A stretch of DNA of 64,000 nucleotides from Allobogoriella deserti (GTDB taxonomy: Bacteria; Actinomycetota; Actinomycetes; Actinomycetales; Actinomycetaceae). The stretch's first letter is position 1. Each line of letters opens with the position of its first letter. The stretch is taken from assembly GCF_042680605.1 (NCBI RefSeq), contig NZ_JBHUEE010000002.1, positions 1 to 64,000 of the forward strand. The letters run 5' to 3'. Below are positions 1 through 7,739 of this stretch, piece after piece. A model generated the notes under the pieces. It saw nothing but the letters and a program-made list of their open reading frames with translations, was not told the origin of the DNA and ran no database searches. The translations under genes were made by a program, and so were the position numbers.

Positions 1-74
1 GTCGCATCGACGTCCTACACGCCATGCTCCGCAACGGCGCCTTCTACGACCCACCCACCCCCGCCGCCGCTTGA
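1..74 (+). CDS. IS110-like transposase, C-terminal end (partial)
   Basis: An open frame enters from the left edge (codons from base 3) and stops at TGA 72-74, giving the tail RIDVLHAMLRNGAFYDPP followed by TPAAA. A basic residue, then DVL.AMLR.G.FY.PP, resembles the extreme C terminus of IS110-family transposases. The bases just after the stop (TTGAC, six bases, ATAGGGACACCCCCC) resemble the usual right flank of such elements. Only 23 residues are visible, so the catalytic DEDD and Ser domains cannot be checked. It could also be a remnant. Confidence 0.55.
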   Translation, partial: RIDVLHAMLRNGAFYDPPTPAAA

Positions 75-284
75 CGGCAGAGATAGGGACACCCCCCCAT
101 AGCGCACGAGGCAGCCCATCAGCGGGTCGGGAGAAACAGCCGATCATGCGACGACAGGCGGATACGAGGGGACGTACCGAAACTTCACGACCCCGTCGCT
201 CCCCGGTCACGGACAGTCATTCCGGACGCAACCTGTCTCAGATTGTCTCGTTCATGCCCACCGCAACTCGACGGGGAGAGACCG

Positions 285-968
285 ATGACGACGACGACGG
301 ACGCCACCCGCTCAGCCCGTGCCGCCACCCTGCGCTGCGGGCTCGCCGCCGGCGCGCTGGCGCTGGCCGCGGTGGCCGGACTGCCCACCGACGCCGCCGC
401 GGCGACGTACTCGGCACCGCTGCAGACGGCGATCGCGGACCTTCCGGTCGCGGCAGAGCAGCGCGACGGCTACGACCGTGACCTGTTCGAGCACTGGGTC
501 GACGCCGACGGCGACGGCTGCGACGCTCGCGACGAGGTCCTCATCGCCGAGGCCGATGACGCGCCCACCGTGGGCGCCGGATGCGACCTGTCCGGCGGCC
601 GCTGGTACTCGTACTACGACGGCGTCTCCCAGTACGACACCTCGGACATCGACATCGACCACATGGTTCCGCTCGCGGAGGCGTGGGACTCCGGCGCGTA
701 CGCCTGGGACGCCGGCCGCCGCGAGGCCTATGCCAACGACCTCGACGACTACCGCACCCTGGTCGGCGTCACCGATTCGGTCAACCAGTCCAAGAGCGAC
801 CAGGACGTTGCCGAATGGTTGCCGGACCAGCAGCAGTGCCGCTACCTGCGCGAGTACGTCGCCGTGAAGATCCGCTGGGACCTCTCGGTGGACACGGCCG
901 AGCAGGCGGCGATGAACGACCTCGCCGCGGACTGCGACAACCTCACCATCGAGGTCGAGACCGTCTGA
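285..968 (+). CDS. Secreted HNH endonuclease-family protein (DUF1524/GmrSD C-terminal type)
   Basis: 227 aa. Residues 1-40 form a signal peptide: a basic N terminus, a hydrophobic Ala/Leu core and cleavage near AAAA-TYS. The mature part has a D-rich stretch (DADGDGCD, about 73-80). The HNH-like core is DHMVPLAEAWDSGA (His126), and Asn167/Lys170 lie in VNQSKSDQD. This is the typical His-Asn layout of secreted actinobacterial HNH proteins. It probably degrades extracellular nucleic acid, for nutrition or competition. The ATG at 285 is preferred over the upstream TTG at 243 because GGGGAGAG lies just upstream and the signal peptide then starts cleanly. No operon partner is evident. Confidence 0.85.
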   Translation: MTTTTDATRSARAATLRCGLAAGALALAAVAGLPTDAAAATYSAPLQTAIADLPVAAEQRDGYDRDLFEHWVDADGDGCDARDEVLIAEADDAPTVGAGCDLSGGRWYSYYDGVSQYDTSDIDIDHMVPLAEAWDSGAYAWDAGRREAYANDLDDYRTLVGVTDSVNQSKSDQDVAEWLPDQQQCRYLREYVAVKIRWDLSVDTAEQAAMNDLAADCDNLTIEVETV

Positions 969-1046
969 GCCGGGGCATCCGTTCGTTGGGCCGGGCCGGG
1001 CTTCATCCCACCGACGACGGGGCCGGCCTCTGCCAGACTGGCCACC

Positions 1047-1685
1047 GTGCGTCCTTCGCCGCCCTCGCCACGGTCTCCGGCCGGGCGCGCGAGGTCGGCG
1101 CCCAGACCGGCCTGGGTGGCCCTGGCGGCGTGCGCGGCGTGGCTGGCGCTGTGGTCGTTGACCCCCGGCCTGCGCAGCGACGGCGTGGGCAGCTGGTTCA
1201 GCGCCGACTCCGCGGCCGTGCTGCTCATCGAGAGCGGCGTCGCCGTCGTCGTCGTCGCGGCCCTGCTTGTCACGCACGACCGGGTCAACCGCGTGCTGTT
1301 CGCACCCTCGCGGCAGCGTTGGCTCTACGCGCTGCCGGCCCTCCTGGCCGTGGCGCTGCCCTTCCACGCCAGCCCGAGCGTGCCGCTACCGGTGTACGTG
1401 GCGTGGATGACGATCTCGGTCTTCTGGCAGGACTACCTCACGTTCGGGCTGCTGCAGTCCTACATCCGCGAGCGCCTGCCCGCGTGGGCGACGGTCGCCG
1501 TCGTCGCTGGCATGTTCTGGCTCGGCCACGCGGTCTTCCTGCCGGACCGGTTCGGCCCGGCTCATCCGGTACCCAGCGCGGCGATGATCGTACTCGGCGC
1601 AGCCTTCGCCCTCCTGCGCGAGCGGCTCGGCACCCTGCACCTGATGCTGGCCCTGCACCTGGCCTTCTACTTCGTGGCCGTCTGA
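1047..1685 (+). CDS. CPBP-like intramembrane protein with degenerate motif 1
   Basis: 212 aa with a basic Pro-rich N terminus and about six hydrophobic segments. The C-terminal half follows the CPBP/CAAX-like pattern: FWLGHAVF (motif 2, FxxxH) and LHLMLALHLAFYF (motif 3 region). Motif 1, normally Glu-Glu, reads WQDYLTFGLLQ, so the usual metal or catalytic acid pair is replaced by Gln-Asp. It may be a non-proteolytic member or a chaperone-like membrane protein. The gene converges on the ATP-grasp gene with four bases between the stop codons. The start is uncertain because several upstream codons are possible. Confidence 0.6.
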   Translation: MRPSPPSPRSPAGRARSAPRPAWVALAACAAWLALWSLTPGLRSDGVGSWFSADSAAVLLIESGVAVVVVAALLVTHDRVNRVLFAPSRQRWLYALPALLAVALPFHASPSVPLPVYVAWMTISVFWQDYLTFGLLQSYIRERLPAWATVAVVAGMFWLGHAVFLPDRFGPAHPVPSAAMIVLGAAFALLRERLGTLHLMLALHLAFYFVAV

Positions 1686-1689
1686 GCTC

Positions 1690-2598
1690 TCACCAGAACG
1701 CGCGCACGGCGATGGCGTCGGCGAAGCTGTCCACGCCGTCGGACGTGGTCGACAGGTACAGCGAGGCGTCCGTGAGGGCGACTTCCATGACGTGCAGCTC
1801 GTCGTCACCCTCGACGACGTCGATGCGGCAGAAGATGAGCTGCTCGTCCCGGCCCATCCGGTCCTTGATGTAGGAGTGTATGGCGTGCCGCGCCCGCTCG
1901 CCGAGCCGCCACTCGGCGTCGGTGGCGTTCCGCGCATGCACCACCTCCTGCGGCTCCTCACTGGGTTGGTACGGCCCGCGCAGCATCGCCTCCTTCTCGA
2001 CGGCGTGGGAGACGAGCCCATTCATGAAGACCAGCGCGGTCTCACCGCGTTCGTCGACCGACTCCAGATAGCGCTGGACCATGACCGCCCGCCCCTCGCT
2101 GAGCAGCTCCATGGCGTGGCTGATCGCCTGCTGGCGCGAGACCGGGTCGACCGCGGTGTAGCGGCCCGAGTCGTGGCTGAGGGACGAGATGGCCGGCTTG
2201 ACCACGAAGTCGCCGTTCGCGGGAAAACGGGTGTGGACCTGGCGCTTGGAGTAGTTCTGGTCCGGTTCCAGCCAGATCGTCGGCACGATCGGCATCCCAC
2301 GGCGCTCGAGTTCGATGAGGTAGTGCTTGTCCGTGTTCCAGCGCAGCACGTCAGCATGGTTGACGATCCGCGGGACCGACTCGGCCCAGGCGAGGAACTC
2401 CTCGCGCCGGGCCGCGTAGTCGTGCACCGACCGCACCACCACCATGCCGGCGGCGGACCAGTCGACGTCCGGATCGTCCCAGACAGCGACGCGCGGCTCG
2501 ATACCGCGTTCGGCCAACGCGTCCGGCAGCGGCGCGTCGTCCTCGTCGAGGTTCGGCAGGTCGGAGCAGGTGGCGAGGGTCACGATCGGCTTGGACAC
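1690..2598 (-). CDS. ATP-grasp domain protein (RimK/glutathione-synthetase-like)
   Basis: 302 aa. The N-terminal part (VTLATCSDLPNLDEDD, then VWDDPDVDWSAAGMVVVRS) is a pre-ATP-grasp fold. The ATP-grasp domain follows, with NHADVLRWNTDKHYL, the nucleotide-binding Lys in DFVVKPAISSLSHDSGRY, the VMVQRYLESV segment, and the acidic metal-binding end CRIDVVEGDDELHVMEVAL. Members ligate a carboxylate to an amine or thiol, but the substrates are not evident here. The GTG at 2598 begins just before the conserved N terminus; upstream in-frame sequence is Arg/Pro-rich and lacks family character. It diverges from metQ and may share its promoter region. Confidence 0.75.
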   Translation of the reverse strand: MSKPIVTLATCSDLPNLDEDDAPLPDALAERGIEPRVAVWDDPDVDWSAAGMVVVRSVHDYAARREEFLAWAESVPRIVNHADVLRWNTDKHYLIELERRGMPIVPTIWLEPDQNYSKRQVHTRFPANGDFVVKPAISSLSHDSGRYTAVDPVSRQQAISHAMELLSEGRAVMVQRYLESVDERGETALVFMNGLVSHAVEKEAMLRGPYQPSEEPQEVVHARNATDAEWRLGERARHAIHSYIKDRMGRDEQLIFCRIDVVEGDDELHVMEVALTDASLYLSTTSDGVDSFADAIAVRAFW

Positions 2599-2804
2599 GG
2601 GGTCAACGTATCGTGCACGCCTACGTCCGCCGCCAGCCGGGGCCGGGCGCGTGAGCTTCGTCTCGACCGGACCATGCACCGACCGGATGGTGAGACGGGA
2701 GCGCCTGTGGCTCGCCTGGCCGGTCACCGAGCGGTTCGCTGGGAACATCCGTCCCGATCTCGTCGGGACCTGCTGCGCCCACTCGAACTCTCGAAGGATC
2801 GACC

Positions 2805-3692
2805 ATGACATTCCTGCGCCGCGGCGCCCTGCTCGCCGCCTCCGCCGGCCTCACCCTCACCCTCGCTGCGTGCGCCGGCGGCGACTCCGACGCCGAGCCC
2901 GGCGAGGCCGGCAACCCGGTCCGCATCGGTGTCGTCGGGGCGTCCGACCCGCAATGGGGCATCTTCGAAGAGCTCGCCGCCGAGGAGGGCATCGAGGTCG
3001 AGATCGTCGACTTCACCGATTACACCCAGCCGAACCCGGCGCTGACCGACGGGGATCTGGACCTCAACCAGTTCCAACACCTGCTCTACCTCGCGCAGTA
3101 CAACGTGGCCGACGGGCAGGACCTCACGCCCATCGGCGCGACCGCGGTCTACCCGCTGGCGCTGTACTCCTTCGAGCACGAGTCCGTCGAGGACATCCCC
3201 GACGGCGGGGAGATCGCCATTCCCAACGACGTCACCAACCAGGGTCGCGCTCTCAACGTGCTGCAGGAGGCCGGTCTCGTCACGCTGACCGACGATGCCG
3301 GCGTCGTCCCCACCACCACCGACATCGTGGCCGAGGAGTCCTCGGTGACGGTCACACCTGTGGAAGCGAACCAGACCGTCGTCGCGCTCGACTCGGTCGA
3401 CGCCTCGATCGTCAACAACGACTTCGTCGCCGACGGCGGCCTGGACCCGGCCGATGCGCTCTTCGAGGACGACGCCGAGTCCGAGGTGGCCGAGCCGTAC
3501 ATCAACGTCTGGGCCAGCCGGGCGGAGGACGCGGACAACGAGACGTTCCACCGGCTCGTGGAGCTCTTCAACTCCGAGGAGGTCTCGGACGCCCTGGTCG
3601 AGAATTCGGGCGGCACGGCCTCACTGGCGAACCAGGACGCCGGCGAGCTGCAGGACATCCTCGCCGAGATCGAGTCGAGCCTGCAGGAGTGA
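2805..3692 (+). CDS. metQ: D-methionine-binding lipoprotein MetQ
   Basis: 295 aa, NlpA/MetQ family. The lipoprotein signal has a hydrophobic core ending in the lipobox LAAC (Cys24), so the mature protein is tethered outside the membrane. Conserved MetQ segments are visible: VGASDPQWGIFEELA, YTQPNPALTDGDLDLNQFQH, PLALYSFEHESVEDIPDGGEIAIPND and a C-terminal ELFNSEEVSDAL. It delivers methionine to MetNI. AAGGA lies upstream of the ATG. It is the first gene of metQ-metN-metI. metN starts inside its stop codon (GTGA overlap), indicating translational coupling. Confidence 0.93.
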   Translation: MTFLRRGALLAASAGLTLTLAACAGGDSDAEPGEAGNPVRIGVVGASDPQWGIFEELAAEEGIEVEIVDFTDYTQPNPALTDGDLDLNQFQHLLYLAQYNVADGQDLTPIGATAVYPLALYSFEHESVEDIPDGGEIAIPNDVTNQGRALNVLQEAGLVTLTDDAGVVPTTTDIVAEESSVTVTPVEANQTVVALDSVDASIVNNDFVADGGLDPADALFEDDAESEVAEPYINVWASRAEDADNETFHRLVELFNSEEVSDALVENSGGTASLANQDAGELQDILAEIESSLQE

Positions 3693-4765
3693 CGGACGTG
3701 GGTGCGGCGGCGGCCTCCTCCGAGGCGATCATCCGCCTCGACGGAGTGCACAAGGTCTTCGGCGAGGGCCCCGGCGCCGTGCGCGCCGTGAACGACGTGA
3801 GCCTGGACATCCGGCGCGGGGAGATCTTCGGCGTCATCGGCTACTCCGGTGCCGGCAAGTCGACGCTGGTCCGGCTGATCAACGGCCTCGAGCCGGTCAC
3901 CTCGGGCACGCTCGAGGTCGACGGGCGCACGGTCTCGGCGATGTCGGAGCGGCAGCTGCGCTCGCTCCGTCCGCACCTGGGCATGATCTTCCAGCAGTTC
4001 AACCTGTTCGGCTCCAAGTCCGTCGCCGAGAACGTCGCCTATCCGCTGCGGGTGGCGGGCTGGGACAAGGCCGAGCGCGAGGAGCGGGTCGCCGAACTGC
4101 TGAGGTTCGTCGGGCTCGCCGACAAGTCACGGGCGCGTCCGGCCGAACTGTCCGGCGGCCAGAAGCAGCGCGTGGGGATCGCCAGAGCCCTGGCCTCGCG
4201 GCCGACGATCCTGCTGGCCGACGAGTGCACCTCGGCGCTCGACCCGGAGACCACGCGCGACGTCCTCGGCCTGCTGCGGCGGGTCAACGACGAGCTCGGC
4301 GTCACCATCGTGGTCATCACCCACGAGATGGACGTGGTCAAGTACCTCTGTGACCGGGTCGCGGTCATGGAGCACGGGCGCGTGGTCGAGGCCGGCGAGG
4401 TCTACGACATCTTCGCCCGTCCACAGGAGGAGGTCACCCGCCGGTTCGTCGGCACGTCGCTGCGCGACCGGCCCGGCCCCGAGGTGCTCGCCCGGCTCGC
4501 CGCCGGCCATCCGGGCACCCTGGTGACCGTCACGGTCCAGGAGGAGGCCGGATCCTCCGACCGGATCATGCGAACCTTCGCCCGGCACGACGTGGCCGGC
4601 GCGATCGTCTACGGCGGGATCACCGAGATCGGTGAGCGCCCGTTCGGTTCGCTGACGCTGGCGCTGACCGGCGAGGAGACCGCGAAGCGCGCGGCGCTGG
4701 CAGAGCTCCGGGCATTCACGGCCGTCGAGGAGTACCCGCACCTGTCGAGCGAGGTGGAGCGATGA
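3689..4765 (+). CDS. metN: Methionine ABC transporter ATP-binding protein MetN
   Basis: 358 aa. Walker A is GYSGAGKST (51-59), the Q-loop is in FQQFNLFGSKS, the signature is LSGGQKQR (154-161), Walker B is ILLADECTSALD (174-185) and the switch His is in ITHEMD. The C-terminal hundred residues form an ACT-like NIL domain, which in characterised MetN proteins binds methionine and inhibits transport when the pool is full. The GTG start at 3689 overlaps the metQ stop, and the 3' end overlaps the metI ATG by four bases. It drives methionine import at the inner face of the membrane. Confidence 0.93.
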   Translation: MTDVGAAAASSEAIIRLDGVHKVFGEGPGAVRAVNDVSLDIRRGEIFGVIGYSGAGKSTLVRLINGLEPVTSGTLEVDGRTVSAMSERQLRSLRPHLGMIFQQFNLFGSKSVAENVAYPLRVAGWDKAEREERVAELLRFVGLADKSRARPAELSGGQKQRVGIARALASRPTILLADECTSALDPETTRDVLGLLRRVNDELGVTIVVITHEMDVVKYLCDRVAVMEHGRVVEAGEVYDIFARPQEEVTRRFVGTSLRDRPGPEVLARLAAGHPGTLVTVTVQEEAGSSDRIMRTFARHDVAGAIVYGGITEIGERPFGSLTLALTGEETAKRAALAELRAFTAVEEYPHLSSEVER

Positions 4766-5424
4766 AGTTCGACTGGGCGCAGAACTGGCCGGTCTTCGTC
4801 GGCGAGTTCTGGACCACGCTGTACATCGTCGGGATCGCGATCGGCATCGGCGGCGCGGTCGGGCTGGTGCTGGGCGTGGTGCTGTATGTGACCCGGCGCG
4901 GCGGCCTGCTGGCCAACCGGTGGGTCTTCACCGGACTGAACGTGCTGGTGAACTTCGTCCGGCCGATCCCGTTCATCATCTTCCTCACCGCCGTCGGGCC
5001 GCTGACGATCGCGCTGACCGGCTCGCGGATCGGGACCGAGGCGTTCATCGTCCCGGCGACGATCATGGCGTCCTTCGCGACCTCGCGGATCGTGGAGCAG
5101 AACCTGGTCGCGCTGGATCCGGGCCTGATCGAGGCGGCCCGGTCCATGGGCGCCTCCCCCCTGCGGATCATCCTCACCGTGGTGATCCCGGAGGCGCTCG
5201 CGCCGCTGATCCTCGGTTACACGTTCCTGTTCATCGCCGTCGTCGACATGTCGGCCCTGGCCGGCTTCGTCGGCGGCGGCGGGCTCGGCGACTTCGCACT
5301 CACCCAGGGTTACCAGCGCTTCGACTGGGGCACCACGTACATCACGGTGCTGGTCATCGTGCTGCTCGTGCAGGCGATCCAGTTCTTGGGCAACTTCCTC
5401 GCGCGCAAGGTGTTGGGCCGCTGA
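4762..5424 (+). CDS. metI: Methionine ABC transporter permease MetI
   Basis: 220 aa with five predicted membrane helices, as expected for the family. The cytoplasmic coupling loop is IEAARSMGASPLRIILTVVIPEA, the EAA-type motif that docks MetN. FVRPIPFIIFLTAVGPLT and the C-terminal GGGGLGDFALTQGYQRFDW are characteristic of MetI. It forms the homodimeric membrane channel. Translation is coupled to metN through an ATGA overlap. A long dyad follows the stop codon and probably ends the transcript. Confidence 0.93.
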   Translation: MKFDWAQNWPVFVGEFWTTLYIVGIAIGIGGAVGLVLGVVLYVTRRGGLLANRWVFTGLNVLVNFVRPIPFIIFLTAVGPLTIALTGSRIGTEAFIVPATIMASFATSRIVEQNLVALDPGLIEAARSMGASPLRIILTVVIPEALAPLILGYTFLFIAVVDMSALAGFVGGGGLGDFALTQGYQRFDWGTTYITVLVIVLLVQAIQFLGNFLARKVLGR

Positions 5425-5430
5425 GCCGCC

Positions 5431-5518
5431 CCGCCCCACTGCCGAGAGCGGACGATCGAGTCATGAGCGCATGTTTGAACATCCGCTCATGACTCGGGTT
5501 TCCGCTCTCGGCGGGCGG
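5431..5518. repeat. Long nested inverted repeat downstream of metI
   Basis: A multi-part dyad. The left arm GCCGAGAGCGGA (5441-5452) pairs exactly with 5501-5512. CGAGTCATGAGCG (5457-5469) pairs exactly with 5484-5496. ATGTT (5471-5475) pairs with AACAT (5478-5482) around a two-base centre. Four-base internal loops separate the first two stems. The flanks CCGCCC and GGGCGG extend the symmetry. It can form one long hairpin on either strand and probably terminates metQNI, but it lacks a T tract. The size and two-fold design look more like an interspersed palindromic element than a simple terminator. Confidence 0.85.
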
Positions 5519-5560
5519 CGGCGCTGAGCGGCCCGGCCGGACGGACCGTAAGGTGTGGTC

Positions 5561-5881
5561 ATGACCCTTCCCGACCCGTTCGACGTCCGCACCGCGGCCG
5601 TCTCCGCCGTCGGCCTCATCGGCGGCTACACCGCCGCCCGGGTGACCGGCAAGCGTCCGCTCGGCGGGCTCGTCCTCGCCGCCGCCGGTGGCCTTGCCGC
5701 CCGCACGTGGATCGCCCGCGACGGCGCCGGGCCAGCTGCGGCGCTGACCGCCGGGTACATCGCCGCCTTCGGCCTCTCGCACCCGCTGGCGAAGGCCATC
5801 GGCGCCTGGCCCGCGGTGCTGACGGTGACGGCGGCCCACGCGGCCGCCGCGCACGTCGTCTCGGACGCCTACCGGCGGTAG
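5561..5881 (+). CDS. Small membrane protein of unknown function
   Basis: 106 aa, Ala/Gly-rich, with three to four hydrophobic stretches (AVSAVGLIGGYTAARV, LGGLVLAAAGGLAARTW, AALTAGYIAAFGLSHPLA, WPAVLTVTAAHAAAAHVV). The ATG at 5561 is preferred to the GTG at 5555 because GTAAGG lies about 8 bases upstream. No catalytic motif is visible. It stands alone between the metI dyad and the end of the convergent sugar-transport operon, with its stop three bases from that of the permease. Confidence 0.6.
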   Translation: MTLPDPFDVRTAAVSAVGLIGGYTAARVTGKRPLGGLVLAAAGGLAARTWIARDGAGPAAALTAGYIAAFGLSHPLAKAIGAWPAVLTVTAAHAAAAHVVSDAYRR

Positions 5882-5884
5882 CGC

Positions 5885-6802
5885 CTACCCCTTGATCGAC
5901 CCACTGGCCAGGCCGGCCACGTAGAAGCGCTGCAGCGCCACGTACAGGATCACGCACGGGATCATCGCGACGACGGCCCCCGCGGCGATGAGGCCGAAAT
6001 TGATGTCCCCGTACGCGCCCTGCTGCAGATTCACCATGGACACCGGCAGCGTGTAGAGATCCTGATCGGTCAGGAACGTCAGCGCGCCGAGGAACTCGGT
6101 CCATGACGCGAGGAACGCGTACAGCGCCGCGGTGGCGAAGCCCGGCGTGATGAGCGGGCGCAGCACGGAGGTGAGCAGGCGGACGATGCCGGCGCCGTCC
6201 ACCAGGGCCGCGGCCTCGAGCTCGTCCGGGACCGCCTCGAACGCGTTCCGCATGACGAAGACGCAGAACGGCAGGTTCACCGTCGTGTAGAAGAGCACCA
6301 GGCCGAGGAGCGAGTCGGTCAGCCGCAGCGCGTTCATCTCCAGGTACAGCGGCGTGAGGATCGCCTGGAAGGGCACCATCATGGTCAGCAGCACGAGCCC
6401 GAAGAGCCACGGCAGCAGCCGGAAGCGGAACTTCGCGAACCCGTATCCGGCGAGCGTGGCCACCACGGCGGTGAGCACGGCCGTGCACACCGAGACGATG
6501 ATGCTGTTGATCACCGATCGTCCGAGTTCGCTCTGGGCGGCGAGCATCCGGAAGTTCTCGCTCGTCCAGTCGAAGAAGGTCGACGCCTCCGGTGCGCTGA
6601 CGATGACCTCACCCGGCTGGACCGAACGGACCAGCGCGAACGCGAGTGGCACCACGAAGACCAGGGCCGCCAGCGTGCCACCGGTGACGTAGAGCAGGTA
6701 CTTGGTCCGCGTCTCTCGCGTGGATCGGTCGGCCGAGGCCCGCGCCGATGCGGCGGCGCGCCCCGGAGCGGCGGGCTTGCGGGGGGTGGCGGTGGCGACC
6801 AT
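5885..6802 (-). CDS. Carbohydrate ABC transporter permease (MalG type)
   Basis: 305 aa. A basic cytoplasmic N terminus precedes six membrane helices, starting with YLLYVTGGTLAALVFVVPLAFALV. The coupling loop ELEAAALVDGAGIVRLLTSVLRPLITPG is the EAA motif of CUT1 sugar importers, and the protein ends in AGLASGSIKG, typical of MalG-like permeases. It pairs with the MalF-type permease seven bases upstream. GAGGAAGCC precedes the ATG. It is the last gene of the GH127 locus, so an arabinose-containing oligosaccharide is a plausible substrate. No ATPase gene is present, so a shared MsiK-type ATPase elsewhere is likely. Confidence 0.88.
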   Translation of the reverse strand: MVATATPRKPAAPGRAAASARASADRSTRETRTKYLLYVTGGTLAALVFVVPLAFALVRSVQPGEVIVSAPEASTFFDWTSENFRMLAAQSELGRSVINSIIVSVCTAVLTAVVATLAGYGFAKFRFRLLPWLFGLVLLTMMVPFQAILTPLYLEMNALRLTDSLLGLVLFYTTVNLPFCVFVMRNAFEAVPDELEAAALVDGAGIVRLLTSVLRPLITPGFATAALYAFLASWTEFLGALTFLTDQDLYTLPVSMVNLQQGAYGDINFGLIAAGAVVAMIPCVILYVALQRFYVAGLASGSIKG

Positions 6803-6809
6803 GGCTTCC

Positions 6810-7739
6810 TCAGTCTCGTTCCCGGAGCATCCAGAACTGCAGAGCGGTGACCAACGCGGTCAGCAGCACGAGCAGCAACGACATCGCCGTCGCGGCCCCG
6901 AGCTGGAGGTCGACGAAGGCCCGGCGGTAGATGGACATGACGACGGTGGTGGTCTCCGATCCCGGCCCACCCTGGGTGAGGATGAAGAACTGGGTGAAGC
7001 CCAGGAACGAGCCGATCACCGAGATGATGACGCTCATCGCGATCGCCCGCCGGATCATCGGAATGGTCACGCGCCGTTCCGTCTGCCACCAGGTGGCGCC
7101 GTCGAGTTCGGCCGACTCGTAGACCTCCCTCGGCACCCCCTGCATCGCCGACATGAGCAGGATCATCGTCAGGCCGGAGACGCCCCAGATGACCAGGACG
7201 CAGATGAGCGCGGTGGCGAGCGGCCCGTCGACCAGCCATGCCGTCGAGCCGTCGGTGATGCCGAGCCAGCGCAGGACGATGTTGACGGCACCGCTGTCCG
7301 GCTGAGCCTCGAGCAGCATGATGAAGCTGATGGTCGTCAGGCCCACGACGAACGGCAGGAAGAACACCGTCCGCAGCAGTGTGGAGCCGCGCCGGTTGGC
7401 GCGCACGATGACGGCAAGGGTGTACCCGAGGACGAGGATCGGACCAGTGACGATCGCCGTGTAGACCAGTGTGTAGAGGATCGACCTGCCGAAGACCGGA
7501 TCGGACAGCGCGAGCGCGAAGTTCTCCAGGCCGACGAACTCGAAGCTGCCGATGAGCGGGAAGTTCGTCAGCGAGATGTAGACCGCTGCCAGCAGCGGCG
7601 CGAAGACGAAGACCACGACGAACGCCACCGCGGGCAGCACGAGCAGGAGCCCGGTCCGGCGCGGATGGGTGAGCGAATCGCTGCGGCGCCGCCGCGGCAC
7701 GCCGGCCGGGGCGGTAGCACGTGAGGTGACGGCACTCAT
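6810..7739 (-). CDS. Carbohydrate ABC transporter permease (MalF type)
   Basis: 309 aa with six membrane helices. The first is LLLVLPAVAFVVVFVFAPLLAAVYISLTNF. The EAA loop is ESAELDGATWWQTERRVTIPMIRR, and FILTQGGPGSETTTVVMSIYRRAF is the segment typical of CUT1 MalF-like subunits. It forms the heterodimeric channel with the downstream MalG-type protein. Its ATG at 7739 overlaps the stop of the substrate-binding protein by four bases, so the three transporter genes are translationally coupled. Confidence 0.88.
   Translation of the reverse strand: MSAVTSRATAPAGVPRRRRSDSLTHPRRTGLLLVLPAVAFVVVFVFAPLLAAVYISLTNFPLIGSFEFVGLENFALALSDPVFGRSILYTLVYTAIVTGPILVLGYTLAVIVRANRRGSTLLRTVFFLPFVVGLTTISFIMLLEAQPDSGAVNIVLRWLGITDGSTAWLVDGPLATALICVLVIWGVSGLTMILLMSAMQGVPREVYESAELDGATWWQTERRVTIPMIRRAIAMSVIISVIGSFLGFTQFFILTQGGPGSETTTVVMSIYRRAFVDLQLGAATAMSLLLVLLTALVTALQFWMLRERD

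Noticed and set aside
312..1367. Long minus-strand frame opposite the HNH nuclease gene
   Set aside because: Arg/Gly-rich composition typical of antisense frames in high-GC DNA; it lacks any domain and crosses a real gene boundary.
2599..2804. Possible SAM riboswitch before metQ
   Set aside because: No recognisable SAM-I, SAM-II or SAM-IV core was seen in this 206-base region; only ordinary GC-rich sequence and a Shine-Dalgarno.
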